Assembly (NCBI RefSeq): GCF_040954835.1
Contig: NC_090703.1
Location: 20,597,444 to 20,661,443 of the forward strand
Source of the DNA: Lepisosteus oculatus
Taxonomy: Eukaryota; Chordata; Actinopteri; Semionotiformes; Lepisosteidae
Direction of reading: 5' to 3'
Length of the DNA stretch: 64,000 nt
Shown here piece after piece: positions 10,919 through 22,500 of this stretch. Position 1 is the stretch's first letter. Each line of letters opens with the position of its first letter. The notes under the pieces are model-generated. The model worked only from the letters and a program-made list of their open reading frames with translations, had not been told where the DNA came from and searched no databases. Position numbers and translations under genes: made by a program.

Positions 10919-12602
10919 CGTTTGTGCGTGAATGTGAGAGTACGGGCAGTGGGGGAGGGGGAGCGGGGGCAATTAGACAACGAATGAGTGAAAAGGAGAT
11001 ACTTGACAGCACCGAGTTAGCGATCTTGAAAGAAAACCTTTTCTATTTTGTTGGAAAAAAGCTTCTTGGACCTATAAATTATTCAAATATAAGAAGATAT
11101 GTTTGAATTTCAGTGACGGTCAATCTTGTCCTATGCTTCAAGTAAATTATGTTCACAGGTTATTGCAGGTTGCCATGGTTGTTAATGTATATTGATGTCT
11201 GAAACATTCATTCTTTTCATATTTGGAAGGAGACCTTTTTTAAGTCCCAAATGAATAGACAAATTGCAAAAAAGCAAATTTGCAAGAGGGGCGTCCTGCC
11301 ATTAAATTAAGCACTGAATGATCCACTGTTCCAGGAACGTTTACTGCAGAATTTATTTAAAAGCTTTATTATGCTGTAATTACTGTAAAATATCACTCAA
11401 ACAGCTTAGCTTCCCAATCAGTATGTTTTAATTTGACAGTTGAAAACTTGTCTTTTTTGGGAATTGAATGCAGAGACAGAAGTTTGGTGGCAGACGTTTT
11501 GAATCCCTATTTTAACAATTTCTACATGGCAACCACTTGCTTTTCAAAATTTTTAATGTTTTAAAATTATTTTTTATAAATGTTTTACCATCTCTTAATG
11601 TTGTTTGGAATTAAATATCAACACAGCTCTTTCACTTATAGAACTTTTATATGTTCTCCTGAAAATAAATGCCAAAAAAGCACTTAATACACTACAAAAA
11701 AGTGGGACTATCCATGTAGCTAAGAGATTAATGCTTTCAGTATGGAATTCCCTCATTTGACTTTTCATCAGACGGCTCGGAGTGTAGGTCCAATTCACTA
11801 CAGGAATATTGCCATCATAGTGCATTGAATCTCACCACTCGGAGTCTGTTTGCACTTTGGAATATGAGATGATGAAGTAACTAAAAAAAACTTTAACTGG
11901 GTCAAAAACCTGAGTCTACACTTACCTTTTGAACTCTAATTGATGTTAAATGTAAAGACGTCTAAATTATGTGAAAGTATTTTACTTCTAAGACAATACG
12001 GTTTTGGATCACAAGGGAAGTCCATACTGTAATGCAAAATTTAAATTAAATTGAAGCAAATGATCAAAATTCCTTCCAGTGTTTGTAACTTGGTTCTTAG
12101 AGCAGCAGGTAGAGCACTTCACAACCATTTTCCTATGTGGAAAAAGGCCTGTTGTGACTTCTGTGACTTGGAATGACACTGATAGTTTGTCCTATTAATA
12201 TGGGAGAAATCAACAGAGTGTGCATGAGAAAATGACCATATTTTATTATGCATCTGCTAAGAAACTGAAAGTTTCTTTACCATTCTGCTCCCAGTGTCAA
12301 ATTGCTGATGCCACTGATGTTTGAATGCATTTATTTTGAATTTATCAGGCTTTTTTCATTTACTCTAAATGACAAAATGAAAATGTTTTGAAGTGCAGCT
12401 TTTCTTTCTTATAGTTTTACTAAAACACTCTGCCTCTTTGAAGTCAGAGAAATGGTGGGGAATGTTTTGTGTTGATTTCATTTACAGTCAAGACTGTTCT
12501 AATGCATTTGTGTTGTGTAGCAGGAATGTGGGGTGAATGTGCTAGTTTGTGGTGAATTGAGATCTGATGTCTGCTTATCTACTTTGATATATTTTTTTCC
12601 AG
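10919..12602 (+). other. Probable 3' UTR of BICRA/BICRAL and flanking sequence
   Basis: AT-rich non-coding sequence after the stop. An AATAAA at about 11664-11669 is a possible polyadenylation signal. I see no further feature before the candidate exon at 12603. Confidence 0.4.
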
Positions 12603-12707
12603 CTGCCAATCAGGGAGGAATATGAAATGGACCACCCCTTTTTCCAAAAGTCACAGAGAGAAATGGAAATGAAGGAAATACACCAGTCTAGTTTTGTTAT
12701 AATGTAA
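12603..12707 (+). CDS. Candidate alternative terminal exon of BICRA/BICRAL
   Basis: A strong acceptor (tttgatatatttttttccag) precedes 34 codons beginning LPIREEYEMDHPFFQKSQRE and a stop TAA at 12705-12707. The previous exon contains CAG|GTGTAG exactly at its stop codon. Splicing from 10912 would therefore skip the TAG and continue in frame, because both sides are at phase 0. The donor is weak (GTGTAG). No homology is known to me, so this is an inference from splice signals, reading frame and purine-rich content only. Confidence 0.3.
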   Translation: MPIREEYEMDHPFFQKSQREMEMKEIHQSSFVIM

Positions 12708-15700
12708 AAGAATGTAATCTGCTTACATTAGGGGACAGTTTCAGTGACAACATCTCAAAAAATGTTTTAAATGGAAACCTACAAAAGGTGTCTCTGTGGT
12801 CTGTTTCTGAAGATACATTGGGAGCAGAGCTTCTTCCTATCTGCGGAGGAATTAATTAGGAAATATTTAAGAGTTTCATCCTTTCAGTAATGGTTGGGAA
12901 CAGTCACTGTGGTGAAGGTGTAACAGTAGTGTAATGGCTGTTCTGTTGGTCTTTCCATTGTAGACTTGAGCTCTGGAAGCAGTGAGATTGGAACTTCTGA
13001 ATCAAACTGAAGAGCAGTGACTTGATTTTGCATACTGTAGGTGTGTGTGTTCCTGGGTGTTGAATGTGTGAATATTCAGCGGAGTGAAATGGATTTGGAC
13101 CATTTTATTTCTGAGAAAACATATCAGCAGTGAGTAGATGTATACGATTTGTTTCAGTGCTGTGGAAATTAGGAAATTATGTTTGTTAATTTGGCAGTTT
13201 AACTAGCTGTTAAGAGTCCAAAACAACAGACTCAAGTATAATTAATATATGAGGAACAGTCTTAACATTGAGGCATTTGAACATTTAACAAAAGGTGTGC
13301 TTTAATTTAAGTGTTCTGCTTAATGCTAGTGGTTAAGCTGTTAATGACAAGAAAAGCTTTTGTCTCAGTTCTAGATTCCCATAACAGCTGTTTAACATTC
13401 ATTACATTTACAGCTACTGTATTAAACGACACCAGCAAATAAGAAATCACAATTCTTATTTTTTAGCACGGAGGAATTTTTAGAAAATTGTGAAAATTGT
13501 GAAATTGTAAAAAAAAAAGATACGCAAAATGTAGTCACTTTTGGAATTTTAAAAAGGTAGAGGCTATCAATTACAGGTGTTATTTTCTGTTAAGGAGATG
13601 TTGAATTCAGTATGATAAAATTAGCAATAACAAACTACAGAAAGTATTCCAACACATGTTAAAGGCACTAGGATATTCCAAATGGGTGGAAAGGTGTTTA
13701 TAGGAAACAGGAGACAAAAGATTGTACAAATATTGTCTGGCTGGATAAAGGTATATTCATATCTTTTCAAGAAGTGATGTAGTTTAGGGTTGGAGGTTAG
13801 TTTGTGACAATAAGGATAATGCGCTCATTAAAGTTTTGTCCACCTTTGTATAACGGGGATGATATGGTTGGCTGTGTTGTTTCTGAAAAGGAGAAAGATA
13901 TGTGTTTGGCATTTTACAGCCTGCTGCACAGAATTCAAGCGCACTTTCCATGAGAATCACAGGCCAGTTGGTCAGTGCTGCTTGTGAAAGTTAAAACTTT
14001 CAAGGTGAATGCTAAAGTGTAATTGTATTTATTTCCTCCAGAAAAAATCAGAAGTGAATTGTGTTTTTTGAAGTGACAAGTCAACACAAAAACACTTAAC
14101 GCTTTTGTCTGATAAAAACCTCTGTGCCAAAATCTCAAAACTGTTTTGTGGTGGTGCAGGAGAGTAACCCACTCGAGACTTTCTTGTGAGGACTCCAGGT
14201 GTTCAAATATATTTTGGGTTGCAAAGAAAACAAGTCCTAGTGCACCTTCCAAGATTCAAATTCAATTTACACCCCTGAATTCGAGTTTGTGCTAAACAGT
14301 TTCAACAAAAGTTGAAATACAAGCAGGCCCTCTTAGTGTTAAACACTAAGTTAACAGGGCTGTATGTTAATTTATCCACTCAGTGGACAGATTTTTACTT
14401 TCTAGGGATGTGTGTCCAATGTCCACCTTAGCTCCAAGTATAAAACAGATATAATAAGAATTATTTTAATTGGTTGTCAAAAGAAGCAGTTTTCTGGTTC
14501 CAGTGATGTGTATGACATGATCCTGGAGGTCTGGTTTATAACTACAGGCCCACTTATGCCAAAGGCAGCTTTTGTTACTCACAGATCATCTCTGAAGAGA
14601 CACGGTGAAATACCTGAATGGGCTTCCCTGCAGCTAAGTTCACCCTGAAAGCTGACTGACATCACAGCAGCTCTATGGATTGTGCTTGTCATTGTAGATA
14701 ATAATGTAAGATGTATTGCAATTCAAAAGGCATTCAACCAAAAATGTCTAATTAGTTGTTGGTCATGTTTCAATTACTCATTCTTTAATGTTCTGTGTAT
14801 CATCTGATCATCATGAGGTTAGGCTGCTTTTATGTTCTGCAAATCTTCTGATCGATAAGGACATAGATGGGGGGATTGTTTAGGAGAGTTCCAACCAGAA
14901 ACCAATGATGGGTTCAGCCTTTTGTGATCCTGGATTGCACTAATGTAAAATAGGGAACTGTTTTAAACATAAGTATATCATCAGAAAAAAATGTCAGAAT
15001 ACCATGGCTTGTCCTGCTTTTACTGTGTGTGTCACAGTTATTTCAGACATAACTTTTATTTTGCATCCCCAAATTGGGAATGCATTTGCAAAAGAGACCC
15101 ATTTTTCATGCGTGTTTCGTAAGTGGTATTTTGCCGGGATGAAAACGGCAGTGCCAGTGTTGAGAGCAGTGCTGTACTGTTGTGACCCACACAGACTGTG
15201 TGCTGAGTTTTGGGGTGTCTGGGAGATAGGGTGGGGGTTGGTGGGGGGGGTGGGGTGGGTTTCCTGCATGTTGAGCCATTTGCTTTGTGTTTTTATTTAT
15301 TCATTTATTTTACTGTGAAAAAGAAAACATTACCTGGGAGCACAGCTCAGACACTGCGTTTTCATCTCAAAAATGTTTTGAGACTGACTGATTGTTCTGT
15401 TGCCAAAATCCTGGGGCCTTAATCACCAGAACCAGATTGTAACCATTGTTCTGGCATCAACCCAACTAAAGACTCTCCTTTGGCTATAGACACGGAAGTG
15501 TTTAATTTAAAAAAAAAATGTAAAAGAGAAAAAAAAAATCTTTTGTACACATTTTTTAACAGACTATTTATTAAATTGTGATTTTCTAAAAAAAAAAAAA
15601 AAGTCAAAGATGTTTAATGTTGCTGCTTATTTTTCTCCTTTTGAAAGCAACCTTTGTAGTTTTTTTCTCCAGGTGTTTAAAGTGAGGCAAGGACAAGAAG

Positions 15701-16160
15701 AGTGATGGGACAGTAGCTCTTCCTACACAAGAGAGTGACCCTGTTCATATTAACAGATAAAGAGGTTTACCTGAGTGCTCCAACTCTGGATAAATGCATC
15801 TCTATAATGACTCAAATAGAAAACCAAATAGAAGCCTGCAATTATAAACAATGCAGCTGTTAAGATCTGTTAAGTCTTAAGATGAAACGGCTACCGATTT
15901 CAACTGCAGTCCTTGAGGGCCAGGACTCTCCTGTAGCGTCATTCTTCAGAACACAGCCTTTAAGCACTGTACTGTAAGTGATCTATCTAATCTGGCAGAA
16001 GAAATACCATGTCTGTTGTGCTGCAAAATATGTTCATGACAGGATGGAGAGTTAAGACACCAAAGATGTTCCTTGAAGTAACCCACAAGTAGAGGCTTTT
16101 GGAAATCCTTTTAAACCCCCCTACCTCCAAGCACCCTTTACACATCACACTAATTAACAC
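12708..16160. other. Intergenic sequence without supported gene
   Basis: AT-rich sequence between the BICRA/BICRAL and EXD2 genes. It contains homopolymer A/T runs and a G-rich stretch at about 15230-15260 that could form a G-quadruplex. No reading frame here has splice or family support. Confidence 0.5.
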
Positions 16161-16179
16161 AGGTACGTCTTGGGTAGCA

Positions 16180-16440
16180 GTAATCACTTTATTGGCCATA
16201 TACAATTTATTGCATTAGGAATTTGTCCTTTTGCATACCCCAACTTGCTCTCCATGAGACACGGAGAGAGAAAAGCTTGGGGTCAGAGCGCAGGGTCAGC
16301 AATTCATACGGCACCCCTGGAGCAGTTGGGGTTAAGGGCCTTGCTCAGGAGCCCAATGGAGTAGGTTTCCTCTGCTGGCCGTGGGATACAAACCAGCAAC
16401 CTTCCAGCCACAGTCACAGATCCACTGCACTGCCCCATGC
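16180..16440 (-). repeat. tRNA-derived SINE, copy 2 of 3
   Basis: Same element as at 785-1045, with the same minus orientation. The 3' end is visible as cactttattggccatatacaa on the + strand, and the body and B-box region run to about 16440. Boundaries are approximate. Confidence 0.8.
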
Positions 16441-19364
16441 AATTTCATTATATGAATTGGTAATACAATTTTTGCAAAGAACTAGAAACTCAAAAACTAC
16501 TCCAAAACACTGGCAGTACATATATGGGTCAAAATGTTTTGTTCAGTGTGCTACAATTAAATCAAAACTATTTCATGGTGTAAAGTTGTTAAAACCAGAG
16601 GTGAAATCCTGATGTACACAATCAAATCCGATGTGTTGTCCCAATCAGTCTTGTCTACAACCGTGATTTTCAGATGTTGCAAATGAATGTTTACTGAAAT
16701 ATAAAAGAACAAATGCAAATTAGAAAAATATTTTGGGCGCTAGTACTGTAGTCAATTCCAGAAGCGTAAAAAAGAAGAAGCTTCGGCTTCAGTAAAAAAA
16801 AAAAATCTGAAGTACATAGCATACAACTGAGAACATAACTAATGCCTGCATATTTTTACAATAATTCTGCCAAGTTCTTATTTGCCTAACCCAAACCAAA
16901 GCAATCATGATTGACAAGTAATGCACGGAACACTTCAAACTGGCAAACAAGTACGCGATGGAAAGATAAGTCAAACTCCACAACATCCAGACAGGCTTGA
17001 CATTACTGCAAACCCTACAAGGGATTAACAGCTTTCATTCATCATTTGAATGGTAATGGGTTGAGCTGACTTACATTCATGAGGTAAAAGTCAATAAAGT
17101 GGTCTTTTCAGCCTACACTTAAAATGTATGTGCTGATAAGGGAGTCACCATTTTAACAGGAAACCACATCAAGCCCATTGCTGGATCTCTGTTAGTAAGC
17201 TCAACAGCCTGTTGTAATACACAAGTCTATTACTGGTACAGCTTACAACGCATGAGGGCGTTAGGGATTCTGAGGAGCATGGGATGCAAAACTTCAGCCC
17301 TATAACCCTTAGAAAAAAACCCTACTAACCTCTTATAGTAAAGGAAGGTATTAAATAAGTATAAAACACTAAAGATGACTGTACAGGCTCACTACCTCTT
17401 ATGCATGCTTGACATTTTTTAGTGAATAAAGAATTCCCCCCCCCGACCCAGTATTTTATTTTCTGGACTACAAAGCTGGATGCAGCTGCATAAATTGCAA
17501 GTCGACTGTATATAAACTTTGGGAACTGTAACAATTCAGCAATAAGGGAAGCTTAAAATCAGCATCACACAGTAGTAGTTTCTGGCATTAGAATAACCTA
17601 GTCTCAAGAACTACTTTTTTTGTTTATAGATACTCATTTATAGATTTAGAAGGACAGCATTTATTTCATAAATTTGAACAGTAACAATTTAGCTGTATTA
17701 ACACCAGATGCATCTATACATTTTCATTGGCTAATGAGCCGGTCATTCTTGACCACATCATTGTCTTGCTTCCTACATAATCATTGCAGAGGCTTTACTA
17801 GGCTGCCATGGTTAAGGACAGACCCAGATAGAAAATTAATCCGGACCACAGAAACTTCTGTCAAGCTATGAAGGCCCAATTAAAAGAAAGCTATGGCACA
17901 CTTATCAATGACCAAGCTGTAGCCCACGGCTGGAAAGAAGTCGTGATGCAGGCAAGTATCTGACCAAACACTTGCAATAACTAAAGAAAAGCAGCTGCAC
18001 ACAATAAAAAAAAATATATACCTTTAATATTTTATTTATAATGGATTTAAGGTTGTTTAAGGAAACCCTGCAGCTTTCCATTACATCTTGATAAAGAAAG
18101 TGAAAAGCAACAAGTTTCTTAGTAAAAGGTTAGGGATGTTTAGTCATCGTAGCAGCTTGTGTAGTCTTTCAGGTTACATAGTGTCATAAGGCAGTTTATA
18201 ATGGAGATCAAGTCACTCAAGTTACAAAAACATAAAAGAAAGTTGGCACTGCTTTATGGGTCTAGTTTTAAAAAATAAGCTATTGGCAGCTGTGAGCTTT
18301 AAAATCTTTTCAGAGTTTACAAACTGACAGCTGCAAGTCCTGTTTTCGTAAAAGCAGTTCCGGTAGATGCTAGAGACAACTGTGAATTCTCATTTCAAGG
18401 TCAAACTAGCTTAGATGTTCATAGGCTGTTTTGCAGTAACCTTTTCAAATCTTTGGAATCGACAGCAGTCTATAGCAACTACCAGAGCTTTCACTGGGCA
18501 ACATCCAACCTTCTATTCAACTAACAGAGTGCTTAACATGGCTACCTTTTCAGAATATACAGATATCAAATGGAAAGAAGATTTCAGGTTCTTGAGGGAA
18601 AAAGTTGCAGAACTATTGCATTCAGCAGCAAAGAGGGGACTGAGATGTGGGGCAATTCACTAGAAGTGCCACAAAATAGAAAAAGCTGAAAGAAACAACT
18701 AAAGCTGAACTATTGACCGTTACAGCTCTAGACATCGTAAGGTCTTAGAATTCTGGTATGAGGAGACCATGCGATACCACCTTATTCTAGCTAGAACTGG
18801 TGCTAAAATAACACCTGCACCTGTACTCTGATGGCTACAAACCCACAGGAATTTGCATTACTCATTTATGCATGTAAAATTTAAAAAAGATTAAGTGCAG
18901 GTTTGAGCGTCAAGGAATACAAATCCTAAAATTCAGGGTTTTTCTTTAGCTACTGAATTTATCCTGCATTTAAATATTTAAAAAGAAAGGACCAGCAAAG
19001 TGCCAAAATTAAGAAAACTGAATTTGTCTAGTCATTGACATAAAAAGTGACCTGCATTCACAAAATGGTGTTGTTCAGCTTTGCGAAGTCTTAAATCTTA
19101 ACTTCAGTTTATGGATCTTATGACTATTCTACAATGGCACATCAAAATCAGGGTTTACTGCTCCTGTACCTTTCGAGAGGGAAGAGACCAGTGAAAAGTG
19201 GTTGCAATGAGAACCCAGATCCACCCCAGGGTCAATACAAGCCCCAAGAAGGCTAAGCAATCTCATCCAGTCCTGTCACAAACCCCCAGGACCACCCTCC
19301 ACGGCAGGTCCAATACTGCAAACTGGGTTTTAAGCTTCACAATGGAGTTCAGTGTTGAGGTTCG

Positions 19365-19581
19365 TCAGCTGAGCTGGATTACAAGGTTCTCTCCATACTT
19401 GCGCAACAGCTTGGTGTGGTTATGCTCAACGGACCACAGAGGAGGGAGGTAGCGTGGCTGCATAGAAGAGAGGAAGTGCTGCCGCCAGCATTTCTCCAGC
19501 TCCATCAGCCCTCGGAGCCCTCTGTGGGCATAGGCTTGGACCACCTTCAGGCCATGTGGGATATAGCTCTCATTGAAGATC
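19365..19581 (-). CDS. exd2: EXD2 coding exon 8 (C-terminus)
   Basis: The acceptor is cttgttctgtgcag. The exon reads IFNESYIPHGLKVVQAYAHR and on to a SMQPRYLPPLWSVEHNH stretch, ending KYGENLVIQLS before a TGA stop at 19365-19367. This is the conserved EXD2 C-terminus. TTTATT near 18034, read on the opposite strand as AATAAA, is one possible polyadenylation signal about 1.3 kb downstream. Confidence 0.95.
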
Positions 19582-22500
19582 CTGCACAGAACAAGCACAA
19601 AGTCAGGGGACTACCACACCAAGGAATATCCACTGCCAATTTAAAACCAACAGCCTCTCTTAAAAACACAGGAGGTTTTTCACTGGGTACTTTTGCCAAC
19701 AATTGCCTTCCATTCTCTACTCATCCTCTTGATTCTGCAGCAGCCCAGTTGCACACACATGCTCGCTTGTAGCCCTCCATTTCACAGAGGCACAACTCCA
19801 GTCTTTGAAGGCGAAAAGCCAGCAGGTTCATCCACAGCAGAAGACCTTTGAGAAGCGTTTCTTAATTGGACCAGTTTAATTGGGTCAATTGGGTTAACAA
19901 ACCAAGGTTGAACACAAACCCAGAGACACTGGGGCCCTCTAGGACAGGATTTGTGCACCACTGGGCAGATCTTCATGCCCAATACTTAGGGAGAACTTCT
20001 AAAGACATTTAATTGCCAGAAACTACTGCTGTATTGTTGTGCATTTGATAAAAAATGCAAAAGAACTTTGACTGATTAATGTAACGCTCCATTACCTAGT
20101 TTCCAGGCTGGCGGCCTGCTTCAGCATGTCAGGCGTCACCTCCGTCGTGTTGAAGAAGGCCTTGATGACCGCCAGCAGCTCCTCCTGCCGGCTGTGGGGC
20201 AGGCTGTCGGCAGCGTTGAGCAGCGCTCGTGCCGCCGAGCGGACGTGCCGGCGGTCCGAGTCCTCCAGCAGCCGCACGCCCTCCTCACAGCCCAGGGGGG
20301 CGCCGTAATCCTCCGCCAGCTTCTGCTTCAGCTGGTTGTCATGGTAGTTGGAGGCCGCGTGGCAGGCAGTGCACAGCAGCAGGACATCGTGTGAGTTGTG
20401 GTCCTTCATCTCCGTGGGGAAGTGCCGGCGGTATTCGTGCGGGACTACATTTTTCCTGAGAGGTCAGAAATCGGCTCGATCACTCAGAAAATGAACAATA
20501 AATTACCCGACGAGAGCTCTCTAAAAACTAACAGAGTTGACTCCACATTACTGCCCTCAAAAGTTAAAACATGGAAAATCTGTCTAGGAAAGTAAATGTT
20601 GTGTAGGGGTTCCCAACTTAAGTGCATTAAAAAAAAAAAACATGCAGGAGTGCTAAAGAGGCAACTTTTTTGCTCAGGTAAGTATTCATGTAAAAATGAC
20701 TGGAAGGAAAACAGACCTTGTTTCTGGGACCTAGAAGTTTACTGGTTAATAAGCAACCTAAACTGAATGAATATTTCATCTTGTTGAAAATGGGAAATTA
20801 TCAAGTATAATTCACAAGGTTTATCTATTGATAATTCAAATATTAAAACCACTGTTTTGATGCAAATTGAGAAATTCAGACAAAGAACATAACATCCAAG
20901 TTAAACTGAATTAAAAAAAAATTAACTTAGGAGCAGAGTCTTCACCACCTTACACACCTGATGTAGGAATCTGTCTTTCCACAAACCACACACAGATTTT
21001 CTTTTGCAGTGAGGTAATAGTCCTGCTGCGATTCAGGGCGTCCCGAGGGCTCAAACTTCAGTCTCACAATGAATGGCTCCTCACTCATTAGCTCTAAGAC
21101 AAAAAAACAACTCTTGATTACCTCAACCTTGTTTTCAGGGTTCATTTTTTTAAAAACTAATCAGGTCTATCCATTTTCTGTGTTCCATCACATGTTCTTC
21201 TTGTCATTGGAACAATCAGAAACCTACTGGAGGTACTAAAACCTGGAGTTTAGTAATGAAATTTGGGGGAGAAAGACATCAAACACGGGTTGATATTCCC
21301 TCCCACTGTAAGAAGACTTCTTCAGATACACCCTGCCACAATAAGGTCCCCCTGGAGCCCAAAAGGCATTGCAAACATCCAGGGTCACATACTAGTCCTT
21401 TTCATATACTATACTTGCTTGTCCATCTATACAATACACAAATTTAAGCGTTAGGAAATTGAGAGAGCAGACTGAATCCAGGACAGGACTACATGGGACA
21501 CTTGTGGCATGACTTTGAGATTGACTGAAGTGGCACCACAGTGGGGCTGCCTTGCAGTGCTGGGGCTCTGGGTTCAAATCCGGGCCTGGGGTGCCATCAT
21601 CATGGATTTTACATGTTCTCCCCACGTTCGTATGGGTTTCCCCTGGGTGTTTAAGTTTCTTCACATAGTCCAAAGACAAGATAGGTTAAATGGCTTCTTG
21701 GAAAAACAACCCTCATCCAGGGTGTACCCTGCCTCATGCTCATTGTTTACTGGGATAGGCTGTGGTTCCAACGGTGTTCTTGAATTTGAAGAGGTGATTA
21801 GAAAAGGGCTGCTGAATTCAAAGGAATTTAGAGAGAATGTATCGTAGCTCATTTGAGCCTGCGAGGGCAATGATCATCTGGAGCTTGAAAGGAGTTCTCA
21901 GAAGACCCAGCAGGTTAGATAGATAGATAATACTTTATTAATCCTGTAGGTTGACCCTACTGCCTTGCTTCAGTCCACACCAGGCACCCAACAACCTTGT
22001 CTTCCTAGTCAGACTGGTGTGCCCCTTGTATCTAGCCAAGAAGATTCATGTCCAAGAATGCTGTAAACCTTAAGAACAAAGGAAATGCACCCCTCTCTCT
22101 TAAATCTACAGTGCAAAGTGATAAACTGGTTTACTTTAGGAAGGCAACTTATTTTCAGTGCTGTAATCCATTTTTAGTTATAAGCAAAGTACACTGAATT
22201 GCTTTAAATCAAGATGCACAATATGATTAAAAGAGGACTACCTCCAATCCCCTTGTCGAGGTACCACTTGGCCTTCTTTTTGTCACAGGTACAGAGGGGT
22301 TGTCCATCCGGAGCGTGAAGGAAACAGTTATCATATAGTGGAGATTTCCTAAAAACAATCATCACATAAAACAAGTGTGAATAGGAAGGCTTAGAGTTTC
22401 ATTAATCGGATACGTCATTACACTTTTTCTTAAGGCCACCACACTCACTTTAAAGATACCACCTCCTGTTTATTCAGATGTCTTAGGAGCGGCTCAGCAG

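Noticed and set aside
10511-10980. Long overlapping frames on both strands inside the last BICRA/BICRAL exon
   Set aside because: These are GC-rich shadow frames; the + strand frame with conserved motifs explains the sequence.
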